Below, one piece after another: positions 11,557 through 22,654 of a stretch of DNA of 64,000 nt. A model generated the notes under the pieces. That model was not told where the DNA came from and searched no databases. It was given only the letters and a program-made list of their open reading frames with translations. Made by a program: the position numbers and the translations under genes. Within the stretch, counting starts at the first letter, position 1. Each line of letters begins with the position of its first letter. Source of the DNA: Heterohyrax brucei (lineage: Eukaryota > Chordata > Mammalia > Hyracoidea > Procaviidae); the NCBI GenBank assembly GCA_028571685.1, contig CM053140.1, forward strand, positions 221,855,323 to 221,919,322, in the 5' to 3' direction.

Positions 11557-11719
11557 CTATACCAACCACTCTGCCATTTAGAATAGTATGCAGGAGCCTG
11601 CAACCTATACGTCATGACTTACTGCCTAGACATCAGAGCTGAATCCATATTAGGAAAGTAAACTGTACATTTTAAAACAAGAAGCTGGAATACAGTAGAC
11701 AAACATAAGATGAATAACT

Positions 11720-12950
11720 ACAATTTACTGATGGCTGAGAAATAGCCATCACTCAATATGAAAACATTTAAAGGGGTGGACCATAATCTCTTCAGAAAGC
11801 TCCTAGAACAAAGGATAAAATTTTCCAGAGGAAGAGAATTTCCTGGAATTATCAAAGGTAGAATACAAAAGATTAGTAAGTATATAAAACTCTTTAAGAG
11901 ATCAGGAAAGAGATAAGGCAAAATGCAGCAGTTTAATGATAGATTCAATAAGCTACAAGAAAGCACTGAGTGGCAAGAATTAGAAATTCAGAAAATGAAT
12001 AATAAAATTACAGAATTAGGCAACTCAATAAAAGTCAACTGAGCATAACTGAGGCAATGGAAGGCCAAATTGGTGAGACTGAAGATAAAGCACAATGACA
12101 TCAACATATTTAAGGAGACATCAGATTAATGAAGTAAAAAAAAATCATAAAGTGCAAAGAATTACGTGGAACTCTATGAGGAACAATAATGTACAAGTGA
12201 CTGGAGTACCAGAGCAGGGAGAAGAAGGTAACAGAACATATAGATAGAATTGTCAAAGATTTGTTGACAGAAATCTCCCCTCATATCATGAAAGATGATA
12301 AGGTACTATCCAAAACATTCATTGAATGCCACACAATGTAGATACCAAAAGAAAGGCATCAAAGCACATTATAATAACCTTGCCAAAACTACAGATAAGG
12401 AGACAGTTTTAAATGTGGCTAGAAATAAAGTCAGACCTGACTTGATGGCAGGTCTTTTTCTTTTTTTCTTTTTTAAGAGACAAACAAAAATAACCCATAA
12501 AGGAAAACCTATAAGAATAAGCTAAGACTACTGAGCAGAAACCATGCAAGCAAGAAGATAATAGGCTGACATACACAAAGACTTGAAGGAAAATAATTGT
12601 CAATAATTATATATCCAGTAAAATTGTCTGTCAAATATAATGGCAAAATTAGGACATTTCTGGATAAGCAGATATTTAGGGAATTTTCAAAATCAAATCC
12701 AAGTTACAAGAAATACTAAAGGGAAACACATGATTAGAAAACCAATGCCAGCAGGTTACAACCCAAGTCCAGAGCACAGAACAGAGGAAACGGATATCAA
12801 CCCAAATAAGGGAATCATAAAAATAAAGCATAGGCAAAACACTGACTATAGAGAAATAGAGATGTCATTGTGTAAACATTATAACAAAAAAGAGGGACTC
12901 AAAAGAAAATGTAATGAAAGACTGGTTTATATTTAGAAAAATAGGGTAAA
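11720..12950 (+). pseudogene. L1 ORF1 region, decayed
   Basis: L1 ORF1 normally encodes an RNA-binding chaperone protein with a coiled coil. Here the coiled-coil part can still be seen at about 11915-12060 (sequence like ...LEIQKMNNKITELGNSIKVN... across stops). It is followed by the ORF2-proximal inter-ORF region. Many stops interrupt it; the longest surviving frames are under 100 residues (12295-12525, 12640-12936). There is no reason to expect a product. Confidence 0.6.
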
Positions 12951-13199
12951 ATATTCAGGTAACCACAAAGGAAGTTATCAATTTTATACAACAAAATAAA
13001 AACCAAACAAAAAAATTAAGTCTCAGCAAATACAAAACCACCAACATTGAAAATGATGGGAAAAAACCCACAAAAAAACAAAAAAGATTCAGAACAAAAA
13101 ATGAAAGTAAACAAAGAAATTGTGTACAACCCACACACAAAGACATAAAAGTGACAGCAGTAAACTCGTATCTATCAACAATCACACTGAGTGTAAATA

Positions 13200-16100
13200 A
13201 ACTAAATACACTGATAAAAAGAGAATGGCAGACTGGGTAAAACAGGACCCATTTGTATGCTGCCTATAGCAGACTCACCTACGATTCAATGACACAAACT
13301 ACAACTCAAAGAATGGAGAAAACATATCAAGCTAACAACATTGAAAAAAGAACAGGAGTGGCAATATTAATCTCTGATAAAGCAGACTGTAAAGTAAAAT
13401 CCACCACATTGGATAAACAAGGACATTATATAACTTAAAGTATCAATATTCCAGGAGGAGTATTGATCTACACACGTACACATTTACAGGGCTCCAAAAT
13501 ACATAAAAGAAACACCAACTGCATTGAAAACAAAAATAGACAGCTTCACAATAATACTAGGAGACTTCAACATACCACTCTGAACAAAAGACAGAATACT
13601 CAGAAAGAAGCTCACTAAAGACATGGGTGATCTGAACGTCATAATCAACTAACCTGACCTCATAGACATATATAGAACACTCAACCCAACAGTAGCCAAG
13701 TACATTTTCTTTTCCAATGCACATGGAGCATTCTCCAGAATTGACCATAAATTAAACCTGAAAGCAACCCTTCACAAAATTCAAAATATCAAAATACTGC
13801 AAAGCATCTTTTCAGATCACAGAGCCATAAAAGTAGAAATTAATAACAGAAAAAAGAATCAAACACACGGAAACTGAACAACATCTTGCTAAAAAATGAC
13901 TGGGATATAGAAGACATCAAGGATGGAGTCAAGAAATTCATAGAATCAACTGAGAATGAAAACACGTCCTACCAGTATCTACCGGTATCTGTGGGACACA
14001 GCAGAAGCAGGGCTCAGAGGTCAATTTGTCTCTGTAAATGCACACTTCCATAAAAGAAGAAAGAGCCCAAATCAAAGAATTAGCTCTACAACTCAAACAA
14101 GTGGAAAGAAAGCAGCAAAAGAACCCCTCAGTCACCAGAAGAAAGAAAATAATAAAAATTAGAGCAGAACTGAATGAATTAGAAAATAGAATAATGACTG
14201 AAAGAATTATCAAGATCAAAAGCTGGCTTTTTAAAAAGATCAAAAAATTTGATAAGCCATTGGCCAAACTGATAGAAGAAAAACAGGATATGAAGCAAAT
14301 AACTAGGATAAGAAATGAGATGAACTGTATATTACAATGAACAAGCTGAAATTAAAAGAATTATAACAGAATACTATGAAAAATTGTACTCTTATCTATT
14401 TCAAAACCTGGAGGAAATGGACAAATTTCCATAAACACATCACTTACCAAAACTAGCATGCATAAAAGTAGAATTAACAAACACATTACAAAAGACGATA
14501 TTGAAAAGGTAATTTAAAAACCTCCCAACCAATAGAAGAACTGGCCCTGACAGATTCACCGGAGAATTCTACCAAACTTTTAGAGAAGAGTTAACATCGC
14601 TATTGCTAAAGGTATTCAGAGCATAGGAAAGGATGGATGGTGGTGCAATTTACACGGGACACCATTTGCTGGCGAGATTTATATGGGACACAATTTGTTG
14701 GAGTGATTTAGGTGAGGCGCTGAGGTTGAAGAAATTGCACTGACACCAAACTTCAATTTGCTGTAGAGCAGAAAAGGGACAGTACCCTGCAAGTAGGGAC
14801 TGAACCCAGTTTGTTTAACTCACCAGATTTTATTTAGCAAAGCAAACAAGTTTTCTGCTGGGAAAGCAAGAAAAGGCATTTTATCAATGTTCCTTACTTC
14901 AAAAGAAGAAGCAGCATGCCCAGGAAGGGGGATGAGACAGTCGTTGAATAGTTCTCAGTGAATGCTGTTTTCAGCATGCATTGTTTTCAGTACACTGAGA
15001 AAATCTTATCTTGAGGGATTTTGCTCTTCTCAAGACAAGCCCCTATCTTGACAAAGACCAGGTTAGGGTAGGCAAGATTTTACATTCTTTCCAAATGTGC
15101 GCATCCCCACAGATGGAATGCTCCCAAATTCATTCTATGAAGCCAGCATAACCCCGATACCAAATCCCACTAAAGGCAGCACAAAAAGAGAAAATTACAG
15201 ACTAATATCTCTCATGAACTTAGATGCAAAACTCCTCAACAGAATTCTAGCTAGTAGAATTTAACATTTCCAAAAAAAAAAATCACCATTACAAGTAGAA
15301 TTCATACCATTCATACTAGAGCTGCAAAATTAGAAAAACTAGTGTAATCGAACACATAAATAAAAGACAAGAACTACTTGATTTTGCCAGTTCATGCATT
15401 TGACACAGCTTCTGACAAAATCTAACCCCATCCATGTTAAAAACTCTAAATAAAATAGGAATTGAAAGGAAATTCCTCAATATAATAAGAGACGTTGATG
15501 TCAAGCCAACAGCCAACATCATCCTGAAAGGAGAGAGTCCGAAAGCGTTCTTCTTGTGAACAGAAACCAGAAAAGGATGTCCGTTATCAACACTCTTATT
15601 CAACATTGTCTTGGAGGTTCTACCCAGAGCAATTAGGGAAGATAAAGAAATAAAGGACATCTAAACTGATCAGGAAGAAGCAAAAATGTCTCTATTTTCA
15701 GATGACATGATCTTAGACACAGAATACCTTAAAGAATACACACACAAATGCACACACATGCACCTCAACCCCCCCCACCAAAAAAAAAACCCTGCTGGAA
15801 CTAATAAAAGAGTTCTGCAAAATATAGGGATACAAAATAAACATTCATGAGTCAATTTGATTCCATTACACCAACAATGAAGTCACCAAAGAGGAAATCA
15901 CCAAATCATTACCTTTTACAATAGCCTCCAAGAAGATAAAATACTAGGAATAATTTTAACCAAAGATATTAAAAGCCTGTTTAAAGAAAATTACAAGACT
16001 CTACTGCAGGAAACCAAAAGAGACTTACATAAGTGGGGAAATCTACCTTACATATGGATAGAAAGAACTAACAATCTCTAGATGCGACTTAATCCCAACG

Positions 16101-16425
16101 TAAATTCCAATGCCGTTTTTTAATGAGATGGAGAAACAAATCACCAACTGCTTATGGAAAGAGAAGAAGACTGGGATAAGCAAATCTTTACTGAGGAAGA
16201 AGAATAAAGTGGAAGGCTTCACTCTACTTGACTTTAGAACCGATTACATGGCCACGGTAGTCAGAACAACTGGCACTGATACAAGAACAGATACATAAAT
16301 CACTGGAACTGAACTGAGAATCCAGATATAACATCATCCACCTATAAGCAGATGAAATTTGAAAAAGATCCAAAGTCTATAAACTTGGGAAAAGATAGAC
16401 TCTTTAATAAATGGTGTTGGCATAA
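13200..16425 (+). pseudogene. L1 ORF2 (endonuclease-RT), decayed
   Basis: L1 ORF2 encodes an AP-type endonuclease and a reverse transcriptase that make the cDNA of the element at its target. The endonuclease N-terminal part appears at 13253-13438 (...QANNIEKRTGVAILISDKADCKV...), and later endonuclease at 13560-13860. The linker follows at 14038-14340 (...HKRRKSPNQR..., RAELNELENRIMTE). The RT region lies on both sides of the LTR at 14641-15111 (sccctgacagattcaccggag just before; ttcattctatgaagccagca just after). Near 15695 a plus-strand stretch gives LFSDDMILDT, corresponding to the RT catalytic FADD box with A changed to S. The frame has many stops and ends abruptly at 16425 in the NKWCWHNW region. 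Confidence 0.82.
14641..15111 (-). mobile_element. Solo ERV LTR in L1 ORF2
   Basis: A 471-bp LTR. On the minus strand it starts TGTGGGGATGCGCAC and ends AAATTGCACCA. The L1 sequence around it is interrupted at a 5-bp TSD, gatgg (14636-14640 and 15112-15116). On the minus strand it has AATAAAATCTGG followed by a GT-rich stretch, a polyadenylation signal in the expected place. The U5 end carries a tandem duplication (14645-14672 and 14673-14701, units of 28-29 bp with shared ttt..a...gggacac.atttg.tgg). The family is not one I can name. Confidence 0.8.
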
Positions 16426-16430
16426 CTGGA

Positions 16431-16884
16431 TGTTGTTGTTGTTGTTAGGTGCAGTCATGTCGGTTCCAACTCATAGTGACCCTATGTACAACAGAATGAA
16501 AACTATGCAGTCCTGTGCCATGCCCACAACTGTTTAGCTTAAGCCCACTGTTATAACCACGTGTGTCAATCCATCTTGCTGGGGGTCTTTCTATTTTTGG
16601 CTGACTCTCCGCTCTAGCAACTATGATATCCTTTTCCAGGGAATGATCCTCCTGACAATATGTCCAAAGTATGTGAGACTCAGTCTTGCTATCTTTGCTT
16701 TCAAGGAGCACTCTTGTTGTACTTGTTCCAGAATAGATATTTGTTCTTTTGGAAGTCCATAGTTCAGTCAATATTGTTCTCCAATACCACAATTCAAAGT
16801 CATTGATTCTTCTTCTGTCTTATTCATTGTCCAGCTTTCACACGCAAGTGATGTGATTGAAAATAGCATGGCTTGTGGAGTCCT
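16431..16884 (-). mobile_element. RTE1 3' end, antisense, inside L1
   Basis: Begins with (gtt)n then aggtgcagtcatgtcggttc, followed by catagtgaccctatgtacaa and the antisense RTE1 3' region to agctttcacacgcaagtgat. The GTT run is the complement of the AAC-rich RTE1 tail. It sits where L1 copy 1 loses the end of ORF2, so its insertion or a later deletion removed that part. Confidence 0.85.
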
Positions 16885-17556
16885 TTGGAAGTCATTATGC
16901 TGAGTGAAACTAGTTAGTTGCAAAAGGACAAATATGGTATGAAATGACCGTTATAAGCACTTCAAAGTTTTAAGCACAGAAGAAAACAATCTTTGATGGT
17001 TACAAGGGTAAGCAGGGAGGGAGGGGTATTTATAGATAACACAGAGGAATGGGGTTAGGTGAAAACAGTGATGGCACATGGTACAAGGGAGGTTAGCACA
17101 ACCAAAAGAGAAAACGTTTTGTAAATACAACTCATCATTTCAAAGGACAGTGCAGCAGAAGCAGGGTTTTGGGGACCATGGTTTCAGGAGACATCTACGC
17201 TAACTAGTATAATTAAATGCTTTCTTGGAAAAAAGCTATTCTCCATACCACTTTGGTGACTCGTGTCTGGGGTCTTAAAAGCTAACACGCAGCCTTCTAA
17301 GTAGCATCAACTGGTCCCAATCCATGTGGAGCTGAGGAGAATGAAGGATATCAAAGACAAGAGGAAAATATGACCTTAGCAGATGGAAGGTGCCATGTGA
17401 TCCAGAGACCACATCAGCATGAAATTAGAAGAACTAGATGGTGTCCGGTCACAATCAATGACTGCCCTGACAGAGAGAATGTAAAGTCCCTGATGTAGCA
17501 GGTGAAAAATGGGTGTGCAAAACTAGAACTCTAACCATGTTTGATGGTCCATCAGA

Positions 17557-18466
17557 TGCCGGGAGCCGGTCCCAACACTTTGTAGGGTCCCGCACGGAGG
17601 GAGGGAGAGGCGCGGCGGGAAATGAATCAAGGAGACAGAAAAGACTTTTCTGGTTTAAGGCAGCCCGACCCAGAGAGCAAGAGAGAAGGCTGTCTGTCTT
17701 TATTGTTTTTATAGTAAGAGTGACGTGAATTTTACCTGCCCACTGACCACACAATCTATTGGCTAGTTTAAAACCAAAACCTCATGGTTGGCAAATTTGA
17801 AACCAAAAACCTCATGGTCTTGAGGTGATGTAATTTTTTACTCTGCCACATGAGCTATTAGTTAACTGAAACCTGGTGATCCTTTTAACTGTCAAAGCTT
17901 TTTAGATAATGGCCTATGGATGCCTCGAGCTCAATCAGCCCTACTTATACCTCAAGGTTAAAAGTTTCACGAGGAAGGGTCTAAAGTTTATGATCTCTAT
18001 TTGTTCCTACTTTGCTCTTTATCTCCTCCTGCAGGGATAGTAAACATCTACTGTCCCCCACCCTATGTTCTTCTCAAGCTGTTCTAAAGAGGATAATTCC
18101 TTTCACATGGGTGGGGATGTGCAGTTGGGGGAAGTCAGCAGGGGTTGGGCCGGCCTCGTTGCTCTCAAAGCTGGCCTGTGTTAGAGATCATTCCTCTGAG
18201 CTCTTTTTCCTCAGAAAATTCCTGTACAGTTTTCCCGATATTATTTCATAGACCAAGGGGGTAGTAAAAGGGGCCCCTCTCAGAAGGCATCTCCCCTGAT
18301 CCTTGTGCCAGGAGAGGAGGGGGTATCTTTTTGAAGAAAATTTGATTAGGAAGCCAAATAATATCAAGGGCAGTAGGCTAAAAAACATGTCACAGGTGGG
18401 ATGCTTCAGCCCGTCATTTGCAGGAGCTCGTGACTTTGTCTACAAGGCTGATGGCGGACCTCCGCA
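17557..18466 (-). mobile_element. ERV2-like solo LTR, 910 bp
   Basis: Minus-strand LTR, TGCGGAGGTCCGCCATCAG to GACCGGCTCCCGGCA. It interrupts the L1 3' UTR with a perfect 6-bp TSD, atcaga (17551-17556 and 18467-18472). A 6-bp TSD and this length suit class II (betaretrovirus-like, ERV2/ERVK) LTRs. On the minus strand TATAAA (17708-17713) lies only a few bases before AATAAA (17699-17704), with a CCAAT-type sequence (AGCCAATAG, about 17758) upstream, so promoter and poly(A) signals are still visible. CpGs near the U5 end survive, which suggests a fairly young insertion. The overlapping short frames at 17455-18488 are not genes. Confidence 0.85.
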
Positions 18467-18849
18467 ATCAGAGTGGAGGGTCCCCTGAAGACATAGACTC
18501 TTGACTTATCTCAGACCTGAAACCATGACCAAAGCCGACTCTTCGGACAAAGATTTAACTGGCCTGTTAGACATAGAGTGATGCTGGTGAAGACTATGTG
18601 TCTTGGCTTAGATATATATAAGAGGCTGTCTGAGGATCTCTTGTCCAGAGGTGGGATAAGAGGGTGGAGGGGAACAGGAGTTGGTTGAATGGATGTGGGA
18701 ATCACAGGGCAGAAAGGAAGATAAGTGTGCTGTCACCAGGAGGTAAGGGGGAAGAGCAGTTAGTTTACATAGTGGTATGTTTTATATGGCAGATTGATTT
18801 AGATTGTAAACTTTCACTCAAAACACAATAAAACATTTTTTCAAAAGAC

Positions 18850-19330
18850 TGTTAAAAAATGAAGATGTCACTTTGAAGACTAAGGTGACCCTGATCCAGA
18901 TCATCCTATTTTCAATCACCTCATGTGCCTGAGAAAGCTGAACAACGAGCAAAGAAGACCAAAGAAGAATTTATGTTTTGGAATTATGGTGCTGGCAAAG
19001 AACAGTGAATATACCACACACTGCCAGGAGACGAAACAAATCTGTTGTGGAAACATTACAGCCAGAATGCTCCTTGAAAGCAAGAATGGCAAGACTTCAT
19101 GTCACTTTGGACATGATATCAGGCAGAATCAGTCCCTGGAGAATGATAGAGAGTCAGAAAAAAGAGGAAGATCTTTAATGAGATGGACTGACACAGTGGC
19201 TGAAACAATGACCTCAACCAAAACAAAGACTATGAGGAAGGTACAGGACCTAGTTGTGTTTCCTTTAGTTGTACGTAGGCTGGCTGTGAGTCGGAAACAA
19301 CTCTACGGCACCTATCAATAACAGCAAGAG
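18850..19330 (+). mobile_element. RTE1 3' end
   Basis: Sense RTE1 3' region immediately downstream of L1 copy 1. It runs from gatgtcactttgaagactaa through the C-terminal region to ggctgtgagtcggaaacaac and the terminal caataacagcaa. A 132-residue plus-strand frame (18923-19321) keeps part of the C-terminal RTE sequence (for example ARMLLESKNGKTSCHFGHD and MRWTDTVAETM). It is 5' truncated. Confidence 0.88.
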
Positions 19331-19469
19331 TAAAGTCATATATGAGAGTTTCAATCCGCATTTTCTTTAAGACTAACAGTGTTGAGTCTTTTCATACATT
19401 TGTTGGCTATTCATTTATGTTCTTTTGTGAAATATATTTGAAACATTTTGCACATTTCTAATTGGATAG

Positions 19470-20395
19470 TGTCTTAGTCACCTGGTACTGCTCTAACAGA
19501 AAATATCACGAGTGGAAGGTTTCATGAAGAGTAGCTTTATTGAGACAGTCCGGTAAGCTGCAAATCCATTTACAAATTGTAGGTCCATTCAGTAAGAGAA
19601 TTTATCACTGTCCAGTAGGCTGTGGAAATCTGGTGAGAGCATCTCGGCACAGGAACCTCGGGTCCAAAGGATGTGCTCTGCTCTTGTTGAAATGAGGAAG
19701 GGCCCGGTAAAAATTGGAGGTATTGAAGAAAGCCCCAGGAAACAACTTAATAGCAGAAAATACCATAGAATAATCTTACCTTTGTCTTACAAAACACTGT
19801 CACAAGACAAGCCTGGGGGCAACCTTGCAAGTGACAGCCTGCAAGTGAGCCCTAGACCTTGACCACATTTTATAACTAATAGGAGTTAACCAATCAATGT
19901 AAAGGTCAGTTCACCCTCCCTACTTTGCAATCTCACGACTTAAATACTGGGTGCTGAGGAAACTCCCCGTCACCCCCTGCTCTGTGTAGCTTGGGGTGCG
20001 TCCCTGGTGCACCAGTATTTTTCCTATTGGGCACATTTTTTAATAAAATTTAACCTTTAAAGTAACAGTGTCGCATCTTGAAAATCGCGGACCCTAACAC
20101 TCTCAGTGTTTCTCTCTTGGTAGTATGAGGTTCCCAATTCTCTGACTGCTTCTCTTTCCTTTTATCTCTCGCAGGATGAAAGGATTAAGGGTGGGGCAAG
20201 CCACCCTCCAGGAAAACTCCCTTTACAGTGGAGCAGGGAGGTGATCCTATGAAGGGATTTACAGCCCCACCCTAATCTTTAACATACAGCACAGGAAAAC
20301 CACAAAATGGAGGACAGTCACAAGATACTGGGAATCATGGCCCAGCCACACAGCTACACATATTTTTGGGGGGGGACACAATTCAATCCATGACA
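19470..20395 (-). mobile_element. MaLR 3' LTR, mosaic, with nested LTR
   Basis: The left part, 19470-19684 (U5 side), matches the C-type LTR at 1699 (cctggtactgctctaacaga; gtccaaaggatgtgctctgc). The right part, 20104-20395 (U3 side), matches the A-type LTR at 854 (ctcgcaggatgaaaggatta; aagggtggggcaagccac; acacaattcaatccatgaca). The nested LTR at 19685-20099 separates the two parts with its TSD intact. Confidence 0.8.
19685..20099 (+). mobile_element. ERV1-like solo LTR nested in MaLR
   Basis: A 415-bp LTR, TGTTGAAATGAGG to GACCCTAACA, with short inverted ends TGTT/AACA. The 4-bp TSD ctct (19681-19684 and 20100-20103) fits class I (gammaretrovirus-like) integration. Plus-strand signals in order: CCAAT (AACCAATCAATG, about 19889), a weak TATA-like TTAAATA (about 19940), and AATAAA (about 20042) followed by U5. 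There is no internal region. Confidence 0.85.
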
Positions 20396-21438
20396 TCCCA
20401 CACTTTGGCACCGCAAAAAAACACATCACTAAAACATGTAACACATTCATCCCTTCATAGCAAAATTATGTCCACTCCATACGATAGAAGTCTTAATCAG
20501 TTCCAAGCCCCAAATTCAGAAATTCCTTTATATCTAGGAAACCTAGAATGTAAGCTATCTGTTTCCAAAGGTACAGTGGCAGAACAGGCACAAATTAGAC
20601 ATTCCATTACAAATTGGAGAAATTGTAGGGAAAGGAGGTATTAACAGGCAACAAGTGAGTCAGCAGAACACATTACATTAGCCCTCAAAGCTTTGGAAAT
20701 AATCTTCCACTTTCTGAGACATTTTACACAATGGCCCCGCCTTCCAGTCTCTAGGTATCAGCCACATTCTCTGGATTCTGAGTGGAGACCCCCACCCTGT
20801 ACTACAACTCTGCCTTCAAGGCCCACTTTGACAGAAACTCTGCCCCAAGGGCTTTAGGTGCACCCTAAGCCCATCTGAGTGGCAATTATACCCTTACAAA
20901 CACAAGACACCACGGTTCCACCCTTTCAAACCCCTGAGGTCATGGCCATATCACTTGAGACTGAGGCAGCTCAGCATCTCACGCTGTTTGTCTCTTTAGC
21001 TTCAGCTCCCTTTGGCTGCATAGTCTGGGCCTCAGGCCCACATCTGCCCTCCTGGGGCAACTGTTCCAAAGCTCTGTAGCTCCACTGATTCAAGTGCCTG
21101 GAGGCACCCCACTCTTGCTGGAGAGTGTCCTGCCCAAAGGCACTCAGCTCTCTCACTTTGTGGGTCAGCAAGGCCAGCTCCACCAATTTAAGTGCCAGGA
21201 GGCACCCCGTTCTGCAAGGAAAACTCTGTGTGTAGGCATTCAGCTCTCTCGCTCCGTGGGTCAGCTCCAGCACTGCTCCTGGTTCTGCTGCTGATGCTGA
21301 TGCCACCAGTCCTCCACCTCTCACCATCTGCGCCTTCTTTGTTCCTTCTGAATCTTCTGTTCATTTGCAGTTTCAAAATGGCTTCCACATTTTAGGCATT
21401 TGCTAGAGCAGCACCCCCACTCTCACGGTACCAAATTC
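20396..21438 (-). mobile_element. MaLR internal region
   Basis: Read on the minus strand, it starts just after the 5' LTR with GAATTTGGTACCGTGAGAG, TGGGGGTGCTGCTCTAGC and AAATGCCTAAAATGTGG, the usual start of THE1/MST/MLT internal sequences. The rest is non-coding GC-richer sequence. Short frames at 20879-21395 on both strands reflect base composition and show no retroviral domain. The related internal region at 55306 is in the opposite orientation. Confidence 0.75.
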
Positions 21439-21932
21439 TGTTTTAGTCAGCTAGGGCTGCTCTAGCAGAAATACCACAGAGTGGATGACGTTAACAAAGG
21501 AAGGTTTGTTTTTACACAGTCATATTCAGGGTGTCTGCTCCAAGGGAAGGCTTTCCACTTGTTGGTTAAGGAGGAAAGTCCAATATTGCATCAGTCTTTG
21601 TCCAGGGAGCATCTTGGCCCAGGAACCTCGGGACTGAAGGGTGTACTCTTCTCCTGCTGCTGCTTTCTTGACGGTATGAGGTTCCCAGTTCTTTGCCTGC
21701 TTCCCTTTCCTTTTATCTCTTGTAGGATGAAAGGATTAACGGTGTCTCAAGCCACACTCCAGGAAAAGTACCTTTACAACAGAGCAGGCAGGTGATCCTA
21801 TGCAGGGATTTACAGCCCCACCCTAATCCTTTAACACGCAGCATAGGAAAACCAAAAAATGGAGGACAGTCACAAGATACTGGGAATCACGGCCCAGCCA
21901 CATGGCTACACATATTTTTTGGGGGACACACA
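21439..21932 (-). mobile_element. MaLR 5' LTR (A type)
   Basis: A-type LTR along its whole length (tgttttagtcagctagggct at the U5 end; aggatgaaaggattaacggt in the middle). Its outer U3 end is shorter than usual: it stops at gggggacacaca and lacks the attcaatccatgaca end, directly against the gatag TSD. Confidence 0.82.
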
Positions 21933-21989
21933 GATAGTATATTTTTTCAGTGATACATAGGAATCATTTTTTTAAATATATGTTTTAGA

Positions 21990-22652
21990 GCAGGACTAGG
22001 GTTACAGAAAAACTACCCGGTGAGTACAGAGTTTCCATATGCTGTCTTTACACTTGTTACAATTGAATTTATACGTTATTATTAACTAAAGTTCAGTTTA
22101 CCTTAGGGTTCAGACTTTGGGTTGTGCGGTTCTATTCACTATGCTGTGTATTCATCTTCATAACATCAGGAAGAAGAGTTCCGTTGCCTTGAAAAGTCTA
22201 GCACTTCACCTATGTTTTCTTCTTCTCACCCTGCACCATCACCTGGCAAACACTGACTTTTTATTGTCTCTGTAGTTTGCCTTTTTCAGAATGTCATGTA
22301 CTTGGAATCACATAGTATGTAGCTTTTTCAGAGAGGTTTCCATCACTTAACAATATGTATTTAAGATTCTTCCATGTCTTCTCATAGCTTGGTATTTCTT
22401 TTTGTCACTAAATAATAGTCCATTGTACTTAGGTCCCACAGTTTGTCTATTCACCTATTAAAGAACATCTTTGTCAATTCAAATTTTGTGACTGATAAAA
22501 AAAGCTATTAAACATCTATGTGTTGTCTTTTGTGCAGATATAAAATTTCAATTTGTTTGAGTAAGTACCTGGGACTGTGATTGCTAATCTATACAGTTAG
22601 CTTTGTAAGAAGCTGCTAGACTGTCTTGTCTTCTACAGTGGCTATGCTAGAG
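21990..22652 (-). mobile_element. Old L1 (L1M-type), antisense, left part
   Basis: Antisense 3' region of an old L1: ccttgaaaagtctagcactt, cagaatgtcatgtacttgga, aagattcttccatgtcttct, ccacagtttgtctattcac, gtgcagatataaaatttcaa, acctgggactgtgattgcta, gtcttctacagtggctatg. The same old element resumes at about 25740, on the far side of L1 copy 2. Confidence 0.75.
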
Positions 22653-22654
22653 TC

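Larger units (their letters stand above)
11640..18838 (+). mobile_element. Decayed L1 (copy 1), interrupted
   Basis: Plus-strand L1 with ORF1 region (about 11720-12950), ORF2 (about 13200-16425) and 3' UTR (16887-18838, ending cacaataaaacatttttt). Three later insertions break it: an LTR at 14641-15111, an antisense RTE1 tail at 16431-16884, and an ERV2-like LTR at 17557-18466. The C-terminal third of ORF2 is missing between 16425 and 16887, where the RTE1 tail now sits. Its exact 5' end is unclear; about 11556-11640 holds sequence I do not recognise. Confidence 0.85.
19470..21932 (-). mobile_element. MaLR-type provirus with two LTRs
   Basis: A complete LTR-internal-LTR structure on the minus strand: 5' LTR 21439-21932, internal 20396-21438, 3' LTR 19470-20395. 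A 5-bp TSD, gatag, lies at 19465-19469 and 21933-21937. MaLR elements are non-autonomous relatives of ERVL; as expected, the 1.0-kb internal part shows no gag, pol or env frame. A 415-bp LTR of another family is nested in the 3' LTR. The two LTRs are not a matched pair (see findings). Confidence 0.82.
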
